Shown in pieces: positions 1 through 7,857 of a DNA stretch of 9,190 nt. The notes below the pieces were generated by a model, which was given only the letters and a program-made list of their open reading frames with translations, had not been told where the DNA came from and ran no database searches. The stretch's first letter is position 1. Every line of letters starts with the position of its first letter. Both the position numbers and the translations under genes were made by a program. The DNA comes from an uncultured Ureaplasma sp. (lineage in GTDB: Bacteria; Bacillota_I; Bacilli_A; Mycoplasmatales; Mycoplasmoidaceae): NCBI GenBank assembly GCA_949295235.1, contig CASFKH010000042.1:1-9190 (forward strand). The letters are read 5' to 3'.

Positions 1-1418
1 CTACTAAAGGAAAAATTTTATATAATGGTTTAGATATTAAAGACATGCCTATTATAAAACGTCCAACTTCTACTGTGTTTCAAGATTACGCTTTATTTCC
101 AAATATGACTGTTACCCAAAACATTCAATATGGATTAAAATTGATTAGAACTAACTCTAACAATATTCCTAAAAATATGTTTATTAAAGCTAATAAAATT
201 TACAATGATGCCCAAAAAGTTGCAAATAAAAAAATAATTGAAATTAAAAAGAAAAAAAATAATTTAAAGAAAGACATAATCAAATTAGAAAACAAATATA
301 AAAGAAACCAATTTATATACAATATTAAAGACATGCGTCGTCCTGAGTTTTTAGCTGCACTAGAGTTTTTATATGACGAATTAGAAAAAAGTAATCAAAA
401 AGTTTCTAAATTAAGTCTTAAACAACATATTTTAATGAATTTAAATATTTTCTTTAATTTTTTAAGAATTCCATTTAATTTGAAGGTGTCAACTAAAAAT
501 ATGAATCAAATTGAAAAAGAAATTTTTGAATTAAAGAAATTCTATTATTACAAAAAAAATATTGATGACAAGTATGATAAAATTCAAGAAAAGTATAATG
601 ATCTAGATTATGATGTATCTTATTGACAAAATTATCCTCAAACTCAAAAAGAATCTTTTGAAAAAAGAAATATAACAAGAAAATTAACAAAAGAAGAAGT
701 TAATAAAAAAACTAAATATGTAATTAAATTAGTTGGTCTTGAAGGTAAGGAAGATAAATATCCAAGTGATTTGTCAGGAGGGATGCAACAAAGAGTTGCA
801 TTAGCTAGATCAATTGTTATTGAACCTGAAATTCTATTGTTAGATGAACCTTTAGGAGCATTAGATGCAAAAGTTCGTAAACAATTACAAAACGAAATTA
901 AAAGATTGCATCGTGAATTAGGATTAACATTTATTTTAGTTACTCATGATCAAGAAGAGGCTTTAATGTTATCTGATAAAATTGTTGTAATGTCTGAGGG
1001 TAAAATTGAACAAATTGGAACCCCAAATCAAATTTATGATACCCCTACAAATTTATGAGTTGCAAAATTTATTGGCCGAACAAATATTCTAAAGGGAACA
1101 ATGAAGGAAAATAATATTGTAGAATTTTATGATATTATCACAAAAGTTAATTTATATGAAGGAATTCAAAAAGGTGACAATGTCAATATCATTATAAGAC
1201 CAGAAGATATTGATATAGTAAAAAACAAAAAAGGAATATTAAATAATGTTGAAATATTAGATGTAATATATAAAGGTTTACTTTATGATATTAAATGTAA
1301 ATATAAAGAAAACATTTTAAATGTTGAAAGTATTGATAATATTCCCGTTGGTTCAATTGTTGGACTTAAATTCGATTTATCAGATATTCATTTAATAAAG
1401 GAAAATGATAATGAATAA
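1..1418 (+). CDS. potA: Spermidine/putrescine ABC transporter ATP-binding protein PotA, 5'-partial
   Basis: This is the ATPase that energises polyamine import at the inner face of the membrane. The reading frame runs from base 3 to the TAA at 1416-1418 and contains two TGA (Trp) codons, at 624 and 1056. Visible parts in order are the Q-loop [13 protein letters not shown] (Gln at 81-83), the ABC signature LSGGMQQ (from 771), Walker B ILLLDEP (Asp at 843), the H-loop THDQEEA (His at 945) and a C-terminal TOBE-like region (about 1060-1410). The Walker A motif and roughly the first 60 residues lie before the window. Between the Q-loop and the signature there is an insertion of about 175 residues (about 155-690), rich in Lys, Asn and Glu and partly coiled-coil-like. 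E. coli PotA lacks it; from memory, mollicute PotA proteins such as MG042 are also enlarged. It is the first gene of the visible potABC operon and overlaps potB by 8 bases. Confidence 0.93.
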
Positions 1419-2319
1419 TATTGAAAAAAATTTTAAATCCACTAAATCTAAAAAAGAATTATATAAAATTCAAAATTCAAAGAAATTTACCAATAAGTTT
1501 ACATTCACAAATGGATTATTAATAACTTTTCCTTATTTTGCAATAACAATATTGTTAGTTATTGTGCCTTTAATTTTTATTATTATAAATGCTTTTATTC
1601 CATCAACGGGAAATATTGACGATAATTTTGGAATCATGACTGGAACAGTTTGATCAAAAATAGGCAAATCGATATATGTTTCAATAATATCTACAATATT
1701 TGTATTATTAATTTCGTTTCCATTTGCTTATATGTTGTCATTATCAAAAAGTAAACTTTGAAAAACAATTATAATGATTGTAATTACTGCTCCTATTTGG
1801 GTTAATTTACTTGTAAAATTAATTGGAATAAAAACTATATTTGATTTAATTAATAATAAAATGAATAGTACTTATGGAGATATATACACAATTTTAGGGT
1901 TAACCTACATATATATTCCGTTCATGATTATTCCTTTATATAATAGTTTAGATACGATTCCAAAAAATTTAATAAATGCATCAAAAGATCTTGGAAGAAA
2001 TAATATTCATACATTTTTCTTTGTTGTAATTCCATGATGTAAAAACGCATTAATATCAGGAGTTGTTCTAGTATTATTACCTTGTTTCACCTCAGTTGCA
2101 GTTCCAAGTTTTTTAAACAATAATAATGATAGTGGATTAATTGGGGATGTTATTATAAATCAGGGTGAAAATGGGTTAAGTTCACCAATCGCATTATCAA
2201 GAAGTTCAGTACTTGTATTAGTAGTAAGTACATTTACACTAATAATTTATGGATCAATAATTTTAATCCCAAAAATTTATACATTATTAAAACATAAAAT
2301 TAATAAAAAAAGGAGTTAA
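1411..2319 (+). CDS. potB: Spermidine/putrescine ABC transporter permease PotB
   Basis: This 302-residue integral membrane protein is one of the two channel-forming subunits of the polyamine importer. A basic N terminus is followed by a strong first membrane helix (about residues 37-55) and several later hydrophobic segments. The permease EAA motif, which docks on the ATPase, reads NASKDLGRNNIHTFF (about residues 188-203). Trp is encoded by TGA at 1651, 1759 and 2035 and by TGG at 1798, so the frame breaks seen with the standard code are not real. ATG 1411 is preferred over ATG 1405 because AAAGGA at 1397-1402 then sits 8 bases upstream, against only 2 for the earlier ATG. The gene overlaps the end of potA and is followed by potC after 2 bases, so the three genes are almost certainly co-transcribed. 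Confidence 0.92.
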
Positions 2320-2321
2320 AA

Positions 2322-3179
2322 ATGCATAGATTTTGGAATTGAACAAGAAGAAGTTATATCTTCATAATCTTAACAATTATATATATTCCTTTAATTATAG
2401 TTATATTGTTAAGTTTTACAGATCCTTCCAATAAAGGAAATATCAATTTAAATTTTTCTTTTAATAATGGAGAAAATTGAATTAATTTGTTTCAAAATGA
2501 TGAATTTATAAATGCCTTATTAAACACAGTAATTATAGTTGTATTCACTGTGCCAATATCAACTATTATTGCCACAATCACATGTTTTGGTATATGAAAT
2601 GCAAAAACATTTTATAAAAACATGACTTTAGGAAGTTCAAAATTAAATATGATAATCCCAGATATTATTACTGGAATCAGTTTAGCATTATTATTTTCAT
2701 CTACAATAATACCATTAGGGGTAAATTTAGGTTTTGCCACAATTATATTAGCTCATATTTCATTTACTACTCCTTATGCAATTTTAATAATTTATCCAAG
2801 AATGATTAAAATGAAAAAGAATTTAATTTTAGCATCAATGGATTTAGGGCATTCAAAAATATATACCTTTTTTAAAATAATAATTCCATTTTTAATGCCA
2901 TCAATAATTTCAGCAGCTGCAATTGTTTTCAGTATTAGTTTTGATGATTTTATTATTACAAAATTAGTTGGGGGAAAAGTAAATACAATTTCAACTGAAA
3001 TGTATACAATGGCAAAAGGAATAAAAGCGTGAGCAGTCACATTTGGAGCTTTTATTGTAATATTTATATTTATATTATCTACTTTAATAGGAATAAATAA
3101 ATTTATAAAACAGAAAAAACAAATATCAATTAATAAGCAAAAATTTAAAAAGCATATAAATAATAAATATAGTTTATAA
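2322..3179 (+). CDS. potC: Spermidine/putrescine ABC transporter permease PotC
   Basis: This is the second permease subunit, 285 residues long. The N-terminal membrane helix (about residues 13-32) is followed by an extracytoplasmic loop and further membrane helices. The EAA motif reads LASMDLGHSKIYTFF (about residues 170-185), and FDDFIITKLVGG and the final helix follow as in PotC. TGA encodes Trp at 2340, 2478, 2595 and 3030. AGGAG at 2311-2315, inside the end of potB, is 6 bases before the ATG. The protein ends in a short Lys-rich cytosolic tail with a normal TAA at 3177. In several Spiroplasma-group mollicutes, as I recall, PotC is fused to the polyamine-binding domain PotD; here the protein stops at permease length and no potD follows. 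The substrate could be another polyamine-like cation. Confidence 0.91.
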
Positions 3180-3213
3180 ATTTTCTGTATGCACTTATTT
3201 TTAAAATCTAATA

Positions 3214-3219
3214 TATAAT
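3214..3219 (+). promoter_or_regulatory. Putative -10 element, possibly giving a leaderless channel mRNA
   Basis: TATAAT sits 7 bases before the ATG at 3227, so a standard start site would fall at about 3226-3228, on the start codon itself. No Shine-Dalgarno-like sequence occurs in the 47 bases between potC and this ATG, which fits leaderless translation. No good -35 is visible, and in DNA this AT-rich a TATAAT can arise by chance. Read-through from potABC is the alternative, because I see no terminator after potC. Confidence 0.35.
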
Positions 3220-3226
3220 AAAAAAT

Positions 3227-4819
3227 ATGTATAAAACAAATTCAAATATAAAAGCAAAAATTAAATTTCAAGTTTTCTATGGAACTTTTTTTAATCAAGT
3301 AAGATATTATATTTATCGATTAACTGATATTAGTTCTAATAAAAAAGGAATTAATTTTTGTTTTATTTTTTCAATTTTGTATAATCTATTTTTTTCTTTA
3401 ATTCCTCTTATTATAATATTCCCAATCATCATCAATTATATATTTGTTCCAAATCAAGATGATATTAATCAATATATCCAATTTAATAATATGATGTCAA
3501 AATTTATGTATATTGAATACATTGGTTGTCATCTTTTATTAATAAATTTTTTTATAGGTTTATTTGTAGCTGATTATAAATTTCCAATTGTTTATAGAAG
3601 GTGAAATGCAGTATTAAAATATTGTTGTAGTTTTGTTAATTTTTATAAATTTGCCAGTTGTATTAGCTTAATAATTATCTTTCATGAATATGGTAAATTT
3701 GATTCAACAAATTGATATATTAACTTTAATGTATTAGGATCAAATTTTGTTGCTAATAATGATTATAATATCAATCAATATTATTCATGGAATCCTGGCC
3801 AACTTGTATTTGTATCATTATTTATTTTCAATATTATCAGTATAATTCCAAATTTTATATTTGCATTTAAAAATAAAAAATATTTTCAAGCCAAATATAG
3901 TATATTGCATGAATTAAAAAAGAATTGAAAAACCCCTGTATTTGCCACAATATTTTTAATTTTAATTATATTTATTTTTTCATTTATTATTTTAAAAACA
4001 GAAACTTCATATTATTCAGATTGAATTTCTCAACACCCAAATGAACAAATTCAAAATGCACCAAACTATTCATATAGTCCTAAAAACTTTTGAGATTCAA
4101 TATGATATTGTTTAATTACAATCACAACTGTTGGTTATGGGCAAATAATTCCACAAGCTCCTGCAAGTAGAATTGTTGCAGTATTTCTAATTATTATTGG
4201 AGTAAGTTATTATTCATTTTATTCAGTCTTCTTTGTAAGTATTTATACAAAAATAATATCAGCTAAAAAAGATAATAATGATATTAATGTAAAAAATCTA
4301 AAAAATGAAATAATAAATGAATTATTAAAATATAAAGTAATTGATGAAAAAGTTTATCAAGAAAATTTAGAAAAAAATCAAAATAAAATTAAACATAATA
4401 TCAATAACAATTTTTTAAAATTATTAAATAATAATATTAATAAGGTTAATAATATTAATAATAAATTTGAATATCAAGTTATTGATAATAATTTAGGTAA
4501 TTGTAAATCACACATATTAATGATAAATGTTGATAATGATCAAATTGAAAAATTAAAGCCAACAAATAAATACTTCACAATTAGCTATAATCCATTTTTT
4601 ATAATTGCAAAAATTGATAAGATAATTGTTTATGATAATAATTCAAAATCTGCTATTCTTGAATTTACAATTGATAATCCTATTTTAAAAAAGAATGATA
4701 GAAAATTATTTATAAAATATCATATTAATAATTTTGGATATTATTCAGATCAATTCCAATTAAATTTAATAGATTTTAATATTAATGATTATAAATATTT
4801 AATAAACGAAAATTTTTAA
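3227..4819 (+). CDS. Six-segment potassium channel with TVGYG filter and uncharacterised cytosolic tail
   Basis: This 530-residue membrane protein is a probable potassium channel. Hydrophobic segments lie at about residues 44-74, 95-116, 133-153, 192-214 and 237-256. They are followed by a pore loop (about 287-305) with the selectivity filter TTVGYG (TVGYG at 301-305) and an inner helix (about 315-340), which is the six-segment-plus-P-loop plan. The fourth segment carries no regular Arg/Lys series, so classical voltage sensing is doubtful. The tail (about 343-530) starts with a short stretch resembling a SHOCT motif (about 358-381). An Asn/Ile/Lys-rich linker follows, then a probably beta-rich domain of about 110 residues that I do not recognise. 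It shows no clear RCK/TrkA-N Gly motif and no cyclic-nucleotide-binding signature. TGA encodes several Trp, including two just before the filter. A TAA at 3209 is in frame upstream, so ATG 3227 is the first usable ATG. It lacks a ribosome binding site. Confidence 0.85.
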
Positions 4820-4830
4820 ATAATATGAAT

Positions 4831-4865
4831 AAAAAACCATATCCTTATTGATATGGCTTTTTTTT
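4831..4865. terminator. Bidirectional intrinsic terminator between the channel gene and tpx
   Basis: A 7-bp stem CCATATC/GATATGG (4837-4843 with 4850-4856) encloses a 6-base loop. On the plus strand it is followed by eight T (4858-4865). On the minus strand it is followed by six T, the complement of A 4831-4836. It lies 11 bases after the channel stop and about 20 bases after the tpx stop, so it can end both convergent transcripts. Confidence 0.85.
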
Positions 4866-4876
4866 ATTTATTTTTA

Positions 4877-5371
4877 TTATTTTAAAAGTTTTTCAACAGT
4901 TTCTTCAACTATTTCAAAATTAACTGGTTCACCAACTTCTTTGTTATATCAAGCTAAGGCAATTTTATTATTTTTATCTAAAACAAATACAGAACGATAA
5001 AGTGTCATATATGGATCCATTAATATTCCATAACTTTTACCAAATTCACGAGTTCTATAATCGCTTAGAGCAATAATATTTAGTTGGTTAGCACTACATC
5101 ATCTACTAAATGCAAAAGGTAAATCTACACTTACATTTAAAACAATAACTTCAGAATTGTTTTCATATTTTTTAGCAAATGTTCTAGTTTGTGCATCACA
5201 TACACCAGTATCAATTGATGGAATACATGAAATTACTTTAATTTTGCCATTATAATCTTTTAAAGTTCTTATGTTTCCATCTATATCAACTAATTGAAAA
5301 TCAGGAGCATTTTGTCCAGATTCTAATTTGTTTCCAATTAATTTAAAATTCACAGCATTAAAATTAGCCAT
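4877..5371 (-). CDS. tpx: Thiol peroxidase (atypical 2-Cys peroxiredoxin)
   Basis: This 164-residue cytosolic enzyme reduces hydrogen peroxide and organic peroxides, with electrons normally supplied by thioredoxin. The Tpx signature PSIDTGVC is present with the peroxidatic Cys at residue 58; Thr55, three residues before it, completes the peroxiredoxin active-site pattern. The resolving Cys is residue 92 in SRWCSANQLN, where the Trp is a TGA codon (5099-5101 on the plus strand); E. coli Tpx has Phe-Cys there. The length matches the family (about 165-168), and the C terminus is complete, ending in VEKLLK. AGGAG (5379-5383) is 7 bases before the ATG. It follows the GC-rich leader/sRNA and its hairpin terminator, which suggests control by attenuation, and precedes the shared terminator. 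Mollicutes generally have few peroxide-detoxifying enzymes, so this is probably a main one here (inference). Confidence 0.95.
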
Positions 5372-5407
5372 ATTCTTTCTCCTTTTTTTTAAGTAATTAA
5401 ATTTTAT

Positions 5408-5481
5408 AAAAAAAATTCTAACATAAAGTTAGAATTTATGAACTGCTAGAAGACATATAATGGAGCTTCCGGCCTGCTTTC
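5408..5481 (-). ncRNA. Putative structured leader RNA or small RNA upstream of tpx
   Basis: This is an inferred minus-strand transcript of about 74 bases. It starts near 5481, just after an extended -10, and ends in the T-run of a strong hairpin about 25 bases before the tpx ribosome binding site. Its first 20 bases (5481-5462) contain AGCAGGCCGGAAGCUCC, far richer in GC than anything else in the intergenic DNA and not coding. UUCUAGCA (5451-5444) can pair with UGUUAGAA (5423-5416), which would open the terminator. GGAAG (5470-5466) can in turn pair with CUUCU (5452-5448). A third stem, CAUAAA/UUUAUG (5440-5435 with 5427-5422), is also exclusive with the terminator. I do not recognise a known riboswitch, T-box, SRP RNA or tmRNA. 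It could also be simply the 3' untranslated region of the upstream gene. Confidence 0.5.
5413..5437 (-). terminator. Intrinsic terminator upstream of tpx (possible attenuator)
   Basis: On the minus strand a perfect 10-bp stem, AAATTCTAAC with GTTAGAATTT (5437-5428 and 5422-5413), closes a 5-base loop (5427-5423). It merges into eight consecutive T (5415-5408). It lies between the small hypothetical gene and tpx. It would end transcripts of the dUTPase/hypothetical operon and also those from the promoter at 5488-5493, so tpx expression would depend on read-through or a further promoter. A closer promoter for tpx in 5384-5407 is not evident. Confidence 0.82.
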
Positions 5482-5487
5482 AAATAT

Positions 5488-5496
5488 ATTATAACA
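5488..5496 (-). promoter_or_regulatory. Extended -10 promoter for the tpx leader RNA
   Basis: The minus strand reads TGTTATAAT, a perfect TG-n-TATAAT extended -10, with the hexamer at 5493-5488. A start at G5481 would be 6 bases downstream of the hexamer. The -35 region (about 5511-5516) does not match TTGACA, which is common for extended -10 promoters. Confidence 0.6.
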
Positions 5497-5514
5497 TATT
5501 TTTATTTATAAATA

Positions 5515-5892
5515 TTAAGATTTAAATTTATTTAATAAATCATTATCTTCAAATGAATTTTTATCTTCACTTTTCTCTTTATTATTGTTTTTTATAGTTT
5601 CTTTTTTATTTATATCAGAGTTTTGATTATTGTTTAAATTTGAAAAATTAGATAATTTAGATAACATTTGTTCAATTGAAGAAGCATCTAATGAAGAAAA
5701 TAAATTTTTAAAATTATCTCCCATTGAACCCATTTGTTGTTTTACATCAGCATAAGATCTTAACAAATCAGATAAAAATTGTTCAAAACTTATATCATTA
5801 GATCCAGGAGTTACTTTTTTAGCTTCAATATAGCCTTCTTTTAATTCTTCAAAAGATTTATCATCTAATTCAACAATAAATTTACGACCCAT
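5515..5892 (-). CDS. Small hypothetical protein, possible ribbon-helix-helix-like N terminus
   Basis: I do not recognise this 125-residue protein as a named family. The N terminus (about residues 4-50) has a short predicted strand, RKFIVELDD, then a charged helix and, after a Pro/Gly turn, a second helix, SFEQFLSDLLRSYADV. That order recalls ribbon-helix-helix DNA-binding proteins, but the turn between the helices is longer than usual. Residues 55-86 contain Met/Ser/Leu-rich amphipathic segments, and residues 87-118 are Asn/Lys/Glu-rich low complexity, probably disordered. There is no signal peptide or membrane segment. AAGGAG (5900-5905) is 7 bases before the ATG. The gene starts 27 bases after the dUTPase stop and is probably co-transcribed with it. 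Position alone makes it a candidate regulator of the downstream leader, but this is speculation. Confidence 0.75.
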   Translation of the reverse strand: MGRKFIVELDDKSFEELKEGYIEAKKVTPGSNDISFEQFLSDLLRSYADVKQQMGSMGDNFKNLFSSLDASSIEQMLSKLSNFSNLNNNQNSDINKKETIKNNNKEKSEDKNSFEDNDLLNKFKS

Positions 5893-5919
5893 AATTATTC
5901 TCCTTACATATTAAATATT

Positions 5920-6426
5920 TTAAATTATTTTTTTAAAAGATTCTTGAATTTTATAATTTTTCTCAACTTTTTTTAAATAAGCATTATAAATTTGATCTCA
6001 GTTGTATCCTAATGCAAAACCAAGTTCAAAAAATTCTTTTAAAAAAGTATAATAAGTTGATAAATCGTAAATATTTAATTTTGTAAATAAAAATGACAAT
6101 TTCAAAAATCTTCTTGTCAATTTTAAATTGTCTTCAGAGCAAATATTCTCATCTAATTCAATTTCTTTAATTGGTTCATTAATGATATCAGTTAACAAAA
6201 AACATAAAACATCAGCAAATTCTTCTAATACTGCATCATCACTTCCTCTAGTTTTTTTAGATCAATAATTAAAACATCTTGTTTCATTACACAATTCCAT
6301 TAATTCAATTAGAATACATAAATGTGATTTAATATTTGTATCTTCAGAAGTTAAATTTTGAGTTGTTTTAATTTTATTGTTTAGTCCAACTTGAATTTCA
6401 AAAATTTTTTCTAAATTATATTTCAT
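5920..6426 (-). CDS. Dimeric all-alpha dUTPase-like NTP pyrophosphatase
   Basis: Proteins of the dUTPase_2 type hydrolyse dUTP to dUMP and pyrophosphate, keeping uracil out of DNA and feeding dTMP synthesis. The 168-residue product fits this all-alpha family. The two metal-binding helices are visible: ExxE at Glu41/Glu44 in LIELMELCNE and ExxD at Glu69/Asp72 in VLEEFADVLCF. Between them, CFNYWSKK matches the family's R-F-K-Y-W-S-type motif; its Trp55 is a TGA codon, as is the Trp near the C terminus (5998-6000 on the plus strand). The rest is helical, with a hydrophobic stretch at about residues 103-110 that looks like core packing rather than a membrane segment. The start at 6426 has only a weak GGAAA upstream. 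The gene is first in a minus-strand block and divergent from the aminopeptidase. A related MazG-like or dCTP-active enzyme is possible. Confidence 0.82.
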
Positions 6427-6450
6427 AAAATGTTTCCAACTTTTTAATCA

Positions 6451-6456
6451 ATTATA
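6451..6456 (-). promoter_or_regulatory. Putative -10 of the dUTPase promoter
   Basis: The minus strand carries TATAAT at 6456-6451, which predicts a start near 6444 and a leader of about 18 bases before the ATG at 6426. No convincing -35 lies at the right distance. It is half of the palindrome ATTATATAAT (6451-6460) shared with the divergent aminopeptidase promoter. Confidence 0.4.
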
Positions 6457-6460
6457 TAAT
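6455..6460 (+). promoter_or_regulatory. Putative -10 of the aminopeptidase promoter
   Basis: TATAAT predicts a start near 6467, followed by a 24-base leader holding the ribosome binding site AGGAG (6476-6480). The -35 region is poor. The hexamer overlaps the opposite-strand -10 by two bases within the palindrome at 6451-6460. Confidence 0.4.
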
Positions 6461-6490
6461 TAAATTATATCAATTAGGAGATATAAAAAT

Positions 6491-7840
6491 ATGAATAAAC
6501 ATATATATACATTAAAAGCGATTAATAAAAATCATAACTATTCTGAATTTGATAATACAAAAAAACTTTATCAAATTTTCAATATTAGCTTATATGATTA
6601 CTTTATCATTATTGAAGATGATTTTGAAGGAGATGAATTATTTAGAAATTTAACTAAATTTTTATCAACTCAAAAACATTCCTTTGAAATTGATTTAGAA
6701 TCATTTATAAAAAATATTGATGCTCAAAAAATTGAAAATTTATTGTATCCATTAATTAATGCAATAGAATATTCCAATAATTTATATGCATGAACATTAA
6801 ATAAAAATAATTTAGAAATCAAATTAAAACATAAATTAATTAATGAAAATGCAAAATTAAAAGATTTAATAAATGAAATTAGTATTGTTGCCCAATCTAG
6901 AACTTTTGCAAGACAACTTCAAGATATGCCATCAAATTTGATGACTCCAAGTGAATTTGTAAAGATTATGAAAGACAAATTTCATAAAGAAAATGTTAAA
7001 ATTTCAATTTTTAATAAAAAAAACTTACAAAAAATGAATATGAATTTAATTTTATCTGTAGGTCAAGCTTCAACTAATGAATGCGATGAACCAAAGTTAA
7101 TGATTATTGAATATAATGGTAATTCCAAATCAAAAAATAAAATTGGATACGTTGGAAAAGGAGTATGTTTTGACTCAGGTGGTTTAAATATAAAAACCGG
7201 TAATTATATGCGTTGAATGAAATATGATATGTCAGGTGCAGCGATTGTTGGATCAACTTTATTTTCAATTGTAAAAAATAAACTACCAATAAATGCAGTA
7301 GCAATTATGCCATTAGTTACAAATCTAGTTGGATCAAAAGGATTAAGACCTGATGATGTTGTGAAATCATATTCAGGAAAAACAGTTGAAATTGATAACA
7401 CAGATGCAGAAGGAAGATTAATTTTAGCAGATGCAATTTCATATGCATGTAAAGATTTAAAAGTTAATGAAATTTATAATATTGCGACTTTAACAGGAGC
7501 AATGATTTATGCACTTGGTGAAACTTATACAGGAGTTTGATCAACAAATGAAAATATATGAAATAATATTAACCAACAATCAAAAGTTGTCGGAGAACTT
7601 GTATGAAGATTACCATTTCACCATGATTTTAAAGACTTATTAAAATCAAAATATGCAGATATTGCAAACTCAGTTAGTGATCCAAGGGGTGGGTCAAGTA
7701 GAGCGGCAATGTTTTTAAAAGAATTTGTTTGTGAAAATACCGAATTCTCTCATTTTGATATTGCTGGAACTGGAGATGCTGGACATTGTGGAACTGGAAT
7801 AATGGTTAATACATTTTATAAAATTGCAAAATCTAAATAA
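6491..7840 (+). CDS. M17 family leucyl aminopeptidase
   Basis: This 449-residue cytosolic dimetal enzyme removes N-terminal residues, typically Leu, from peptides. It supplies amino acids to an organism that must import peptides. All catalytic and metal-ligand positions of E. coli PepA are present with identical spacing: Lys223 and Asp228 in GKGVCFDSGG, Lys235, Asp246 in MKYDMSGAA, then Asp305, Glu307 and Arg309 in the signature NTDAEGRL. The N-terminal domain (about residues 1-140) is poorly conserved, as is usual, and the protein is somewhat shorter than the 480-500 residues of most bacterial members. TGA encodes several Trp, including one at 7214 between the catalytic Lys235 and Asp246. 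AGGAG (6476-6480) lies 10 bases before the ATG. The helicase gene starts 17 bases downstream, so the two are probably co-transcribed. The catalytic family is certain; the exact substrate preference is not. Confidence 0.94.
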
Positions 7841-7857
7841 TATTGAAGGTGATAACC

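Noticed and set aside
493..690. Minus-strand open frame opposite potA
   Set aside because: It is antisense to the Lys-rich insert of potA, its product is a Phe/Leu-rich shadow of AAA/AAT codons, and it has no ribosome binding site.
624..1058. potA as a pseudogene split into three pieces
   Set aside because: The pieces are in one frame, joined by TGA codons that encode Trp in this genetic code; no frameshift is needed.
1405..1407. Alternative potB start at ATG 1405
   Set aside because: It would leave only 2 bases between the ribosome binding site and the start codon; ATG 1411 has the normal spacing of 8.
2792..3040. Minus-strand open frame opposite potC
   Set aside because: It overlaps the conserved EAA-motif region of potC and is explained by AT-rich coding sequence on the other strand.
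4425..4470. AT-rich tandem-like repeat of AAT/ATT units
   Set aside because: It lies inside the channel gene and encodes an Asn/Ile-rich linker; the units are irregular and not a true repeat array.
5462..5481. CAGGCCGGAAG as a possible SRP RNA (4.5S) domain IV
   Set aside because: The CCGGAAG core recalls the SRP tetraloop region, but the flanking bases do not form the required stem and the AGCAG that follows is too far away.
7104..7401. Two minus-strand open frames opposite the aminopeptidase
   Set aside because: Both are antisense to the catalytic motifs of the M17 peptidase and have no start signals or recognisable product.
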